Of a stretch of DNA of 64,000 bases, positions 35,501 through 45,600 are shown in pieces; position 1 is the stretch's first letter, and each line of letters starts with the position of its first letter. The translations under genes and the position numbers were made by a program. Below the pieces are notes generated by a model. The model was given only the letters and a program-made list of their open reading frames with translations, did no database searches and was not told the DNA's origin. The stretch comes from Effrenium voratum. Taxonomy: Eukaryota > Sar > Dinophyceae > Suessiales > Symbiodiniaceae. The stretch is from contig CAUJNA010002157.1 in assembly GCA_963377175.1 (NCBI GenBank), positions 248,399-312,398 of the forward strand, written 5' to 3'.

Positions 35501-37181
35501 TACGAGCGAGATCAAGCAAAGGTCTGACCAAGGCAGACACGTGTTTGCATGGAACTGTAGTACCAGGATAAACATGATCGTATCATGATTGTTATTGGGG
35601 ATGCTCGAAGTGTTGGAAGTCTTAAACTAGATATATACTAAAATAGGGCCTTGCCGCACACCGAATTGTGCAGTGGAATCGACTCTTTCTGGCGATCCTC
35701 TCTTTCTGGCGATCCTATCCACGCACCCAGCTAACCACAAATGTTTGAACTTTGCCATTAGCGCTTTGACAGACTGATTTTGGTTGTTTTTCCAGCCATG
35801 TCAAGCTCAGTTCACCCAGGTTCATTCGCTTTTCCTTTGCCTGAGTGAGTTCATCTCCCCATTTGCCCTGTCCAGAGGTCGAGTAAGTTACCACAGAGTG
35901 CGAGAAGCGTCCAACGGGTTTTGCTCGGCTCCATCGCTCCCGGAGAGGCAATGCGGCCTTCCCGGCGAGTGATGCCTCCAGAAACCTCGTGCGGTGCCTG
36001 CAAGGCGGATGCTGCGTTCCAGGCATCGTCAAAACGCGTTGCCCACCAGGTGATCAGTATCTCCCTTCCAGTAGGAGAATATGATTAAGTGAAGGGAATC
36101 AACCTCTCCCGTTGCCGGTCTTATACTAAGCAAAGTAGGATGAGAAAATTGTGAAGTGAAGGGAACCCCTTTCTATTTTTTTCATTGGAAGGCAGCAGCT
36201 CGCCTAATGGGCTGTGTTCTGATTCTTACACGCAAACATTGGCCTGTGCGGTCACTCATATACCCTATCAGGTCTCCTGACATCAGGGCTGCATCTCACG
36301 TGGCTTTTCTTTGCTGGGCCTGAGCTCCATGGGTCAAAGCGTACTTGGCTCTTGTGATTCATTGGGCAACAGCACGACAACACCTCACAGTTTCCTACGA
36401 TTTGTGTGGTGTGTTTTCACGTAGCATGGACGTATACGATAGGTTTTCTCAAGTCGATGCGAATGCGTGCGACATTCATATGTCCAGCCCCATGCGCAAA
36501 ACAAGCATGCCCGTATTTGAGAACATGTCCCAGATGCATGTGTCATACGCTTGCTTTGTCGCCAGCACCATCCGCTCCGGAAGGTCGCACTCAATCAGCA
36601 GCCCCTTAGGATGTGGTTTCACTGCAGACCCAAAGCCAGTGGGATGCGAGCGCTTGCAACTAGGGTCACTTTGAGCTTGACAACTTCCGATACCCTCGCA
36701 TTTGGTTTCCTTGGTGCTTCAACGTTTCATCAATCGTGCATCGCACAGCTCATTGTTTGAAAGACAAGGCGCGACCATTGACGCAACCGGGAGTCAAGAC
36801 AGTTCGAAGAAAAGAGCTGCACCAATCGCCGCAAGACCCAACCATCGGAATTCGGATTTGGACGCAGCCTTGGCTAATTCTGTCAAGGCAGAATCCAGCT
36901 CGCACAAAGCATGCTGCAAGCCGACAGCCGTGCGCGGAAAGAAAAGGTGAAGAGGCTTGGGCCGGGTAACTTGTTACGAGTCCACCTTGCCTGGCATTCC
37001 TTTTCGGAAGGCCGTGAGGATGAAGGGGAAAGTCGGACCTCGGCATCATCCGCAGGGCTGTACCAGCACCAAGCGGCAGCCCTTCAAAATAGATGAATCA
37101 CCAGGAAGTAAAATTGGCTTGCAAGTGCTCATTGAAGAGGCTTGGGTCACCGCAGGAACAGCCAAGGGAGCAACGCCACCC
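32589..37181. other. Intron or intergenic DNA, mostly featureless
   Basis: A GT/G-run patch lies at about 33268-33298. A possible 21-nt phase-0 micro-exon lies at 33540-33560 (VEQSMNK, acceptor GCTCAG, GC donor after AAG), with low confidence. A short tandem TCTTTCTGGCGATCC pair lies at about 35686-35716. No other gene, RNA or mobile element could be supported. Confidence 0.35.
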
Positions 37182-37297
37182 AGGGTTCCACTTTTTAACT
37201 ACCCCAAGATAGACTTAAACCCAGGGCTTCTCCTTTTGGGGGTAATGAACAACCCTGGGTTTAAGTCGACCCTGGGGTACTCAAAAAGTGGAACCCT
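37182..37297. mobile_element. Foldback element with 44-bp terminal inverted repeats
   Basis: The left arm starts AGGGTTCCACTTTTTAACTA and ends GACTTAAACCCAGGG. The right arm starts CCCTGGGTTTAAGTC and ends CTCAAAAAGTGGAACCCT. The arms pair over about 44 bp with only a few mismatches around a spacer of about 25 bases. It is non-coding, and no clear target duplication is seen. Confidence 0.8.
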
Positions 37298-37419
37298 GAC
37301 ACCACCCGCAAATGATCTTTGCTCTAGCGGGCGGTAGCGCTCGAGGTGTGTGTTTGAAAAGCTGGTTGCCATGCAGACTTCCTGAGACCGACTTGATCGC
37401 GGGTAGGGATTCAGGAAAA

Positions 37420-37927
37420 TGGATGTGTTTGACGTCCTGGCACGCCTCAGATTCGGTCGCCCGGCGAGTCACCGGCCTCCAACCTGCCTTACCGCCCCCT
37501 TTATGGCGACAAGTGCTATGCTTTTGGGGCACCGCCTGATTGCTCGGCCCAGTCCTTCGGTTCGGTGCTTTCTTTTCGGCATTGGGGAACCGGGTGATTC
37601 AACTGGCCCGGGAAGTTTGATCGCTGTAGCCCGTACCACAGGTCGATTGAGGCAGGCGTCAGGACGGAGATGCGTCAAGGATGGCGGTTCACGCTTGCCA
37701 TGTCGTCGGCATCTGAATCCCTCGTCCTTCGGGCTGAAGGGTTGATCCACCAGGAGACCTTCCATGAATTATGAGCCGCGGTGGCGCTCCTGCATCACCG
37801 CCCGCAGTTGCTTGGGGAAGGGATCGTCCCAATCTGTGACCCGCAATTGCAGCTGTCCTTTTTCAGAGAGACATGACCAGTTCGCTGGCTGCCGTTGGCA
37901 GGGGTTGGATTTGAACCCCTGGTTCAT
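37420..37927 (-). other. Block of bacterial-like sequence with an open frame ending at 37769
   Basis: On the minus strand a frame of about 52 codons, open from a TGA near 37927 to TAA at 37769-37771, reads QLQLRVTDWDDPFPKQLRAV and ends MQERHRGS. Both strands have long open frames between about 37420 and 37770 with even, GC-rich codon use. The texture resembles proteobacterial DNA rather than the surrounding sequence. No start codon, ribosome site or known family can be given. It could be a transferred fragment, an assembly contaminant or chance. Confidence 0.25.
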
Positions 37928-38270
37928 GGCTTAGTTGTGGAGTGATAGCGGTAAGAAAGGTATAAACTCGGTCACCAACCACTTGCTAATGTAGCCCATT
38001 GCCCACCCTTGTTGGGTCCCTTGAGTGTGGTGCCTCAGAGCATCCGGCTGAGGTGCTATGCCAAGCTGATGGGCAAGGGTAAGGCTCGGAAAGGGAAGAA
38101 TTGAGAAAGCCCGGTACCAACGCGGGTGCGTTTACAATCATGGCCCTCTTTCGGCTGCTATTTGAAAACCAATTGTTTGAGACACACTATACCCATCTTG
38201 GGGGTTGATTGAAAGATTGTACTACATTTTACATGCATGTTTTGCAAGCCCCCCCATTGAGTTCCCTTGT

Positions 38271-38646
38271 CCAACCCCCCAACCCCCCCCCAACCCCCAA
38301 CCCCCCAAACCCCCCCCAACCCCCCAAACCCCCCCCCCAACCCCCAACCCCCCCAACCCCAACCCCAAACCCCCAACCCCCCCCCCAACCCCCCCCCAAC
38401 CCCCAACCCCAACCCCCAACCCCCAACCCCAACCCCCAACCCCCAACCCCAACCCCCAACCCCCAACCCCCAACCCCAACCCCAACCCCCAACCCCCAAC
38501 CCCCCCCCAACCCCCAACCAACCCCAACCCCAACCCCCAACCCCCAACCCCCAACCCCAACCACCCCCCAACCCCCAACCCCCCCCCAACCCCCAACCCC
38601 CAACCCCAACCCCCAACCCCCCACCCCCAACCCCCACCCCCACCCG
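38271..38646. repeat. C-rich CCCCCAA tract (G-quadruplex-prone on the minus strand)
   Basis: About 375 bp of irregular CCCCAA, CCCCCAA and CCCCCCCAA units with no G and essentially no T. Translations are Pro/Asn/Gln or Gly/Trp monotony, not proteins. The minus strand is (GGGGTTGGGGG)n-like. The tract ends about 10 bases before a candidate exon acceptor, where it could serve as an exaggerated polypyrimidine tract. Confidence 0.95.
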
Positions 38647-38655
38647 CGCCTCGAG

Positions 38656-38703
38656 GCGGTGGTGCTGGAGAAGCTCACGGAGGAGGCGGCCGAGCGCGCC
38701 AGG
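38656..38703 (+). CDS. Short coiled-coil exon after the C-rich tract
   Basis: After CCTCGAG (ending 38655) the frame reads AVVLEKLTEEAAERAR, 48 nt in phase 0, ending at a possible GC donor (38704, GCCCCA). Composition and phase match the coiled-coil exons at 23489, 32206 and 32550. It may belong to the same long gene. The frame stays open beyond, so the end is uncertain. Confidence 0.4.
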
Positions 38704-39059
38704 GCCCCAAAGCCAAGGGGAAGAAGCCGAGAAAATCGAGGGACGCCCGCGTGGGCGGTCTATGTGTCGTTTCCCCTTTGACACCCCGTGTCGTTTTTTT
38801 CCCTTTGACGCCCCAAGAGCAAAACAACTGATCTAGAAGCCACCAACCGGAATGGAGATGACTTGCCATTTTGGCTGTACCGTCGAAATGTCTTTCGCGG
38901 CTCTTGGGGTAACATTTCGGGGCAGCATGTGTGAGAATCACTTTCTGCGACGACGACACCAAACAATTGCTGCGGTACTATCCCCCGACGCAATCACGCC
39001 CAGGGATATCCTCAACAAATCACCAAACACACCATTGACATCCTTCAAGACACGCCCAA

Positions 39060-39545
39060 GTGTCGGGAAAGATGTCTTGAGGGGTTGTCTTAAAAGGTGA
39101 TGTCTCTGCAGGTGTCTTGGGGCTGCTGTTTTGGGAGACAGTTCGGTTTGGAAGCTGTCTTGGCGCGATGTCTTTTTGTGAATGTCTTTAGGGGGCCAGT
39201 CTGCGGGGGATTCTGTGGGGATGTCTTTGGGGGGTGTCTTTCCAGGACGTCTTCAGTTGTCTTGGGCGATGTCTTTGGGAATCTCAGTTAGGATGCTTTT
39301 AGGAAATATCTTTGGATGTCTTGCGGGTGTCCTTGGGGGTGTCTTCAGGGTTGAGTTTGGGAACCCAAGACAACCGCAAAGATGATTCCCAAGGACACCC
39401 CAAGACAACAGCAAAGACATCCCCAGCCAAGACATCACCTTTCAAACATATTCCCTTGTTATTACGCTCTAGTTCGCAGAGACAGCTTCCAAAGACACGT
39501 TGGAAGTCCTCTCCCCAAAGACATGCCTCGACAAACACCAAGAAA
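39060..39545. repeat. TGTCTT short repeats with a strand switch
   Basis: From 39060 to about 39360 the + strand is studded with GATGTCTT, GGTGTCTT and GTCTTGGG. From about 39365 to 39545 the complementary forms AAGACA and CCCAAGACA dominate. Matching pairs include AAAGGTGATGTCT-like sequence (near 39094) with AGACATCACCTTT (near 39430), and GGAAGCTGTCT (near 39150) with AGACAGCTTCC (near 39480). Confidence 0.6.
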
Positions 39546-40355
39546 GCTTCACACTCCGCACACTGAGGCAGAGCGCCTGCCACAGCATTCAACGCGTAAG
39601 CGTTGCACGTGCCACGAAACCGGCACGCCATGCATCAAAGCGTTGACCGATTTGAGCACAGGCGCATTAAAAGCTCAATCACCACATTGCGGGTGCGAAC
39701 TGTTGCGGACCGTTGCGAACGTTTACAACAACTAGAGCAGCATGTCGCGAACACGACCCCCACCCCCAAACCCCCACTTATAATGGGAACATATGGGAGC
39801 TGTGTCTTTTTCGGGCTAGACCTCAGACAGCTTCAGATTTGGGCCTTGTGCTCCTCTTTGTTTGGGTGTTCATTTTTGCGGTTTCCTCCAGTTTCCTTTG
39901 GGTGGCTTCTTTTTCAGGTTCACTGCTTCCCTTCAAGTACACAAATTGAGCCTTCTCTCCCAAACAGAATCTCAGGTGAGCAGCCCATGAGCTTTCAACT
40001 GGACCAGCGTCTGAAATCTACTCGGTTTGGAGAAAGATACAAGCAATGGCTTTGTTTCTTGAGGCTTGTGTCAACCATGCCCCTGTGGCGGGTCAAAAAT
40101 CGGTACCCAAAGTCGAACCCACGTCGGGTTGAGCCGCTTCAGGCAAGGCCAATTGGGCCCAAGTGTCTCACGTCTCACGTTCCCCGAGGCTGTGGATCAG
40201 CTTCGGTCTTCCGGCTTTGTCGCGGAGGCCGGACATGTTTTCTGTTTTATCCCCACCAAGTTTCTTGTTCTTGAAGTTTTGGCCAACATTATTTTCCTTG
40301 AAGGTTTGTGTGCGTATGTTTTTTTGTTTGTATGTGTATACGTGTGTGTTTGTGT

Positions 40356-40707
40356 GTGTGTGTGCGGAGTGACAGAATGCCCTGTCACCACCCTTTCGGT
40401 TTCTCAGCAGGGGGCCAGCGGCCATCAAGCAAACGCTGGCCAACGAAGCTATGCTTGATGGTGGATGCACGGATTGATCACCCGTGTGTACCTGCGTTTG
40501 TGAAGTGATGTTGATGAAAGTCCTTTTGGCCCTCTCCTTTCGCTCGCTGTGTGTGCTTCATGTTGGAACTGGTAACGTTTTCGACACTAGAGTGAAACCG
40601 AGTGCATTGCGAGCCGAACCCACACCCACTCGAGACTCATCAGTTGTACTCGAGACTCATCAGTTGTACTCGAAAGATTAGCACTCTCCATCTGGAGTTT
40701 AAGTGTG
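40356..40707 (+). repeat. Left terminal direct repeat of the retroelement
   Basis: It begins GTGTGTGTGCGGAGTGACAG inside a host GT microsatellite, which blurs its exact start, and ends GGAGTTTAAGTGTG. It contains a 20-bp tandem doublet (ACTCGAGACTCATCAGTTGT twice, from about 40627). It probably carries promoter signals for the downstream ORFs, but none is recognised. Confidence 0.93.
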
Positions 40708-41001
40708 TACACCCCATTCGTGGGGAATCCTCGGGTGTACCCATTGTGTGACCCCGGGCCGGCTCTGTCGGAAAATTTGACCTCAACGTGCTTATCATAG
40801 AACAGCGGAATTTCACATTTAACCAGGAACGAGGTCTCACTAAAGGGAAGACAGCGGTCAGATCATAGAGACGTCTCACCATCGATGTTTGCTTGCCATT
40901 TGTTGGATTCGTTGATACCTTGCCGTTGCATGGATTTGCTTGTTGTCTGATACGTGTCTCTCAAGATGGAAGCGTGAAGATTGAGAGTCGATTGTGTAAC
41001 C
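40708..41001 (+). promoter_or_regulatory. Leader of the retroelement
   Basis: Non-coding 5' region between the left repeat and ORF1. It opens with nested inverted repeats: GTACACCC (40707) with GGGTGTAC (40733-40740), enclosing CCCCATTCGTGGGG (40712-40725), a 5-bp stem capped by TTCG. A pyrimidine/GT-rich stretch ending TCTCTCAAG (to 40965) is the candidate trans-splice acceptor for ORF1. Confidence 0.5.
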
Positions 41002-42468
41002 ATGTCTCGACGTGATGATCGTGATAGATCCAGGACTCGGCGCAGACGTGATCGGAGTACTTCTCCTCAGGCTCGTAAAGCACACCGACGTGAACACAAT
41101 GACCACCACGTCTCGGAAGGCATGGATTGGAACAACCTGGTATCTTGGCAACACAATTCCGGCTACAACTCTGCCAACAATTTCCCGATGATGCCCACCA
41201 ATTTTCAATCGACTCACAGTCCCACACAGCAATTCCAACACCCAGCGATCAACTACATGATGCCGATCCCTCCAGACCCCACGCCAACGAAGTTCATGCC
41301 ACCCGTGATGCCACCACCGGTCACTACTCCGCAACCTACACCGCCACCTGGACCTCCTGCGGCTCTACCGGTTCGCCCTCAGAAAGCCTGGCTTACACCA
41401 TCGCCTGACTGGACACCTGGAGATGGCATGTTTGATGTCAATCAGCTCTACAACTTTAGCCTGCCCATGACCGTTGCCAACACTCCGCATGGCAACCTGC
41501 GCGACATGTCAGGCATGGATATTCGTGACGTTCGCCTGGTTCAGGTTATTCATGGGGGCCTCACCAACTGGCTGCTCCGACCGTTCGCTCACGGCAGATT
41601 CGTGACGTGGGAAGGCTTTCGCACTCGCACCGAGGCCTTACTTTGGAGTACCTGTTCCAAACTACTACGACGATCACAGTCGATCAACCTGCTCACCCTG
41701 GAAAAGGACCTTGCCAACTCGCTGGGTCTCAACATCGATGACTTCAATCAGCGGATCAAGGTTCATGACCATTTGGCCAGCTTGGTACTTCAATTTCTTC
41801 AGCAACACCACGCCTCTCTCACACCTTCCACCCAGACAGATGACATGGTCAAGAAGTACAATGATCTAAATCGTGCGCATGAGCTGCTCCAGGCTCAGTA
41901 TTCAGCATCGCTGCGCGCTTCGACCTCTCCCACGATGGCAAGCCAGAAAGATGATGCAGAGTTGGTTACACCGCCACCGGTCAACCACACACCATCCTCG
42001 TCACCTGCCAGCTCCCTTCCTACAGCCAGCGCAGCGGCCCTTGATGGCAAGTCGTTTGATAGCGCGGTGCAACCCCGGATCATTCAGTCTCTTCACGGAG
42101 TGTCTTCACCGCCGTCCAAGCCGGCGGCGTCACAATTGCTCACCATGCACAGCACGCCGGAAGAAGTTGTCAAGTACTACACATGGACCAGTGACCAGCC
42201 ACGCCTTTATCTCAAGCAATCGCCCACAACCACGACTTTGACGTCACTGGTCAAGTGGGCCAATCACCCGTCCCGGCTCAACGGCAACAAGTCATTAGAT
42301 TCCATGGCGACGCAGCTCCTTCAAGCGCGTCAACGCATGCCGAAAGGCGACGCACCTACTCTCGGGGCGATGGCGGCTTCGTGGGGACTGGAACCCGGCT
42401 ATCTCACCAAGCTCACTGAGAAGGCGTTGAGTCACCTCATCGTGACCGCTCGCCTACTCAGCGGATGA
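41002..42468 (+). CDS. Retroelement ORF1: RS- and proline-rich protein (488 aa)
   Basis: ATG 41002 is the first in frame after the candidate acceptor at 40965. The N-terminus is RS-like (SRRDDRDRSRTRRRRDRS), followed by an Asn/Gln/Pro-rich spacer with PPPVTTPQPTPPPGPPA. A folded-looking domain comes next, from about residue 140 (QLYNFSLPMTVANTPHGNLR to FNQRIKVHDHLASLVLQFLQ). After a low-complexity linker, a second helical domain runs from about residue 385 (EEVVKYYTWTSDQPRLYLKQ to KALSHLIVTARLLSG). By position it could be a Gag- or ORF1p-like nucleic-acid-binding protein, but no zinc knuckle or RRM is visible. This is inference from place and composition only. Confidence 0.75.
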   Translation: MSRRDDRDRSRTRRRRDRSTSPQARKAHRREHNDHHVSEGMDWNNLVSWQHNSGYNSANNFPMMPTNFQSTHSPTQQFQHPAINYMMPIPPDPTPTKFMPPVMPPPVTTPQPTPPPGPPAALPVRPQKAWLTPSPDWTPGDGMFDVNQLYNFSLPMTVANTPHGNLRDMSGMDIRDVRLVQVIHGGLTNWLLRPFAHGRFVTWEGFRTRTEALLWSTCSKLLRRSQSINLLTLEKDLANSLGLNIDDFNQRIKVHDHLASLVLQFLQQHHASLTPSTQTDDMVKKYNDLNRAHELLQAQYSASLRASTSPTMASQKDDAELVTPPPVNHTPSSSPASSLPTASAAALDGKSFDSAVQPRIIQSLHGVSSPPSKPAASQLLTMHSTPEEVVKYYTWTSDQPRLYLKQSPTTTTLTSLVKWANHPSRLNGNKSLDSMATQLLQARQRMPKGDAPTLGAMAASWGLEPGYLTKLTEKALSHLIVTARLLSG

Positions 42469-42650
42469 GCAGGCATCTTAACGACCTTCGTTCTCTTATG
42501 AGCCCGGAGCGGCAACCGTGTCACGGATGAGTCAAGGTTAAAACTCGTCCGTCATCTTTCTGCGTTGCATCAGTTTGATCTTGTACTTGGTTGTGCTTGC
42601 ATTGACTTGTGCGTGATTGTCTGTGCAGCTTGTATCCATGTCGCCGCCTT

Positions 42651-45600
42651 ATGGTAGATTTCATTGGTTGCATTTTCACCATGTTGGATGAGCTTCGCCG
42701 CTGTGGAATCTATGATGATGTTGCACAATGGCAGTCTCTGGACAACTTTTTACACTCGTTGACCATGTTCTCTACGTGCTGGCAATACTGCTTCCCTGGA
42801 CTACCACCACCGTCGATACCAGCTGATGAGTACGAATCAATCACACAACTACCGTGGTTGGGCCTCATTCTGGAAGTCTTAGTTGTGGTCCGGATTGCCC
42901 TTCAGATTCCGAATCACGCTATGTCACACTCTCAACACACTGTGGCCAACAGGTATGAGATTCATAGATGTCGGTGCACTGCCTATTTATTGATCAGTTT
43001 CTTACAACGTCTCATTTCCCAAGATCATGGCTACTTTCCGCCGTTCTTTGAAGTCCTTCACTTCTACAAGGCTTCTCTCTTGTGTGAAATCATGCACTCC
43101 ACTTTTGCCGACACGCGACATCTTCGCTCATTGCGGGCACGATTTCCGGACCTCTATGACTTCATTCACGATCCAGGTCATCATCAACAACCGTGCGTCT
43201 ACATCCGACTTTCCCCATGGCACACACCTTACTACGTTGGTGCGACTGATCAGGATGTTCTACGACGTGAACACTCACGCAGTCGCAAATTTCTACAACT
43301 ACTTCGAAGACGTCATGCCTTCTTCGAACCCGCGCTTCACTACTGGAAGCGATCCAATACTTACTGGCTCTTCTGTGCTGTTCCGGTTGAGATCAAACTT
43401 CCCGTTTCCTCGGTTTGGGTCCAGGAAAGCAAATGGCAATACCTGCTACGCCCGCATTTGAATGCACCCTGGGTACACAGACTTCTGCGAAAGGTGGGCT
43501 TCCGGGAACACCTCGTTGATTTTCGACGTCACTCGTTGTCGTCTCCCACTTCCCTCGGCTTGCACAAACGCTTTCGACGACGACTACATCCGGATCTCCA
43601 ACGGCAACTACGTCCCGACATGCTGGATGACATTCAGGCCCATTACTCTATTCTCTATCAGCTGGGATCCAATACAGGTGCATCGTTCCAAGCCATGCGT
43701 GACCTTCTGTCGGCAGCTTTCCCTCCTACTCAGCTTTACTACTTTCTGCGGCTCTCCGTCTTTGTCAACGAGCCCTTCCGCTCCAAGGCGCAGAAACTCC
43801 TCGCCCAGGTGTTACGCAAGCGACAGCTACAATCACCCACCACTTTGACACAACTACTCCTACCGCCTCTACATGTCCAGAATTGGAAAGCTCTACTTGG
43901 CACATGGTTACAAAGCTGGATTGCTTCTCATCGTGATTTGTTTCCCTCCCTTTTCCTTCCAAAGATCCGGGTGGTGGAAACTCGCAGTGCCACGTTGGGC
44001 GACAAGATCTACAACTACCGCACATGGCAGCGCAGATGGACTCCTGAAACATCCTTTCCGTGTCGCTGTTTGGACATCGATGATCACCATATACACCGAG
44101 CACATGGACATGCTGTAATGGTTGATGAGTTCTCACGCATCAATGCGGACATTGACATGGAAATCATGGCCGCATCAATGAAGGATCAGTATTTCGGTGA
44201 TGTCGACTTGTTACATCAACGTTTCACCACGCAACTTCGCAAACTTGCTCGTCGCTGGCATGTGCATGGTTCCAGTCTTCTTGTTGATCTGCAGCCGGTT
44301 TTGACTCAGTTGATGGACACTCATCGAGCTAACCTTCAAGATCGTGCTTATTGGTCATCGACATCGTTGCAGCGCACCGTGGCTTCTCTGTCATCGTGGG
44401 TTGTAATCCCCGCGGATCATTTCCCCTCCCGCGCACATGTGATTTGTCCGTCCCTGTTTGCCATACTGATGCGGAAGACCTTTTGCTCGGGAGATGTCTT
44501 TTCGCTTTGCCGTGAATCCGCAGCATCTTTTCGCTCTGAAGTGGTAACTACGGTACCTTCCCTCCTACGTCAGCGATATGCATGGGGACTTCGACTTCAA
44601 GCACCGTTGCCCACAGCTCGCATCCTTCCAAAGCCGACCAAGGACTGGCAGAAAGCACGACCCATCATTTCATTCTTTCGCACGTGGGCAGCTCCCTTCC
44701 TCACGGTCTTCGGCGCCCTCATATTTGAACTTACCAAAGCTACTTTTCCCGACATTGCAGGTCAACTTTCAGTACAAGAACTTGTCCAGCAGCTGTGGGA
44801 GTCGCTGTCAAAGGCAGATCCCGATGAATACATCCACCTGGTGTCACAAGACCTGTCAGGCTTCTTCACGTCCATTCCTACGGAACGCTTCCACCAGGCA
44901 CTACAAGTGCTTCTCCATCGGTACGATCAAGTTGTTGGCCTTCGCAGATCCTCTCAATGGTCAGTGTTCGAAGTAAAGTCTGATCATCGACGCCGTATGT
45001 TCAAAGGAAAATGGCGCCGTCAAACAAAGATCCCTCGAACTTTTCATGAACAAGATCTCCGGCACCTTCTGGACTTTGTCATTGACAACAGTCACTTCGA
45101 GATCAACGGATACTTGTTCCGCCAAGAACGGGGAGTCGCTATGGGATCACCAGCCGCGCCACCGCTCTGCAATTTGGTTGCCACGGTTGAGGATTTCTTC
45201 TGGCACCAGACAATGTGTTCTCTGCGTTTTCGCATGCCCGATATCGGTGTGATCTGGCATGAGCGCTACGTCGACAATCGTTTCATTCTACTTCGTGATT
45301 CAGCCCCACACTCGCCCGTGCTCATGAATTTTCTTTCCCTGGAATTTTATCGCCCACCAGTGATGCTTGAGGTTCAACATGATGACAAAGTGCTGGGCTA
45401 TCGATGTGATTCTTCTTCCAGAACTATTACACCACAGCTACCTGATCATCCCTCCCAAATCAAAGGAATTCGGAGTGCCAATGATCAGATGTTTACTTAT
45501 TCTTCCTGGTCTTCTCGCTCCTGGCTCATCATACGTGGTGCACAACCTGCGGTTCAGCAACAGCAAGGACTTAACGCTCTCAAGCGCCTTTATGAGGCCA

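Noticed and set aside
37890..37930. tRNA 3' end on the minus strand (GGGGTTCAAATCC)
   Set aside because: The T-stem does not pair properly and no D-arm, anticodon arm or acceptor partner was found.
38158..38836. Long Pro-rich (+) and Gly/Trp-rich (-) open frames
   Set aside because: They are translations of the CCCCCAA repeat in all frames.
42638..42691. Short ATG frame overlapping the start of retroelement ORF2
   Set aside because: It is 17 codons and out of frame. It may act as a leaky upstream start but shows nothing that supports a product.
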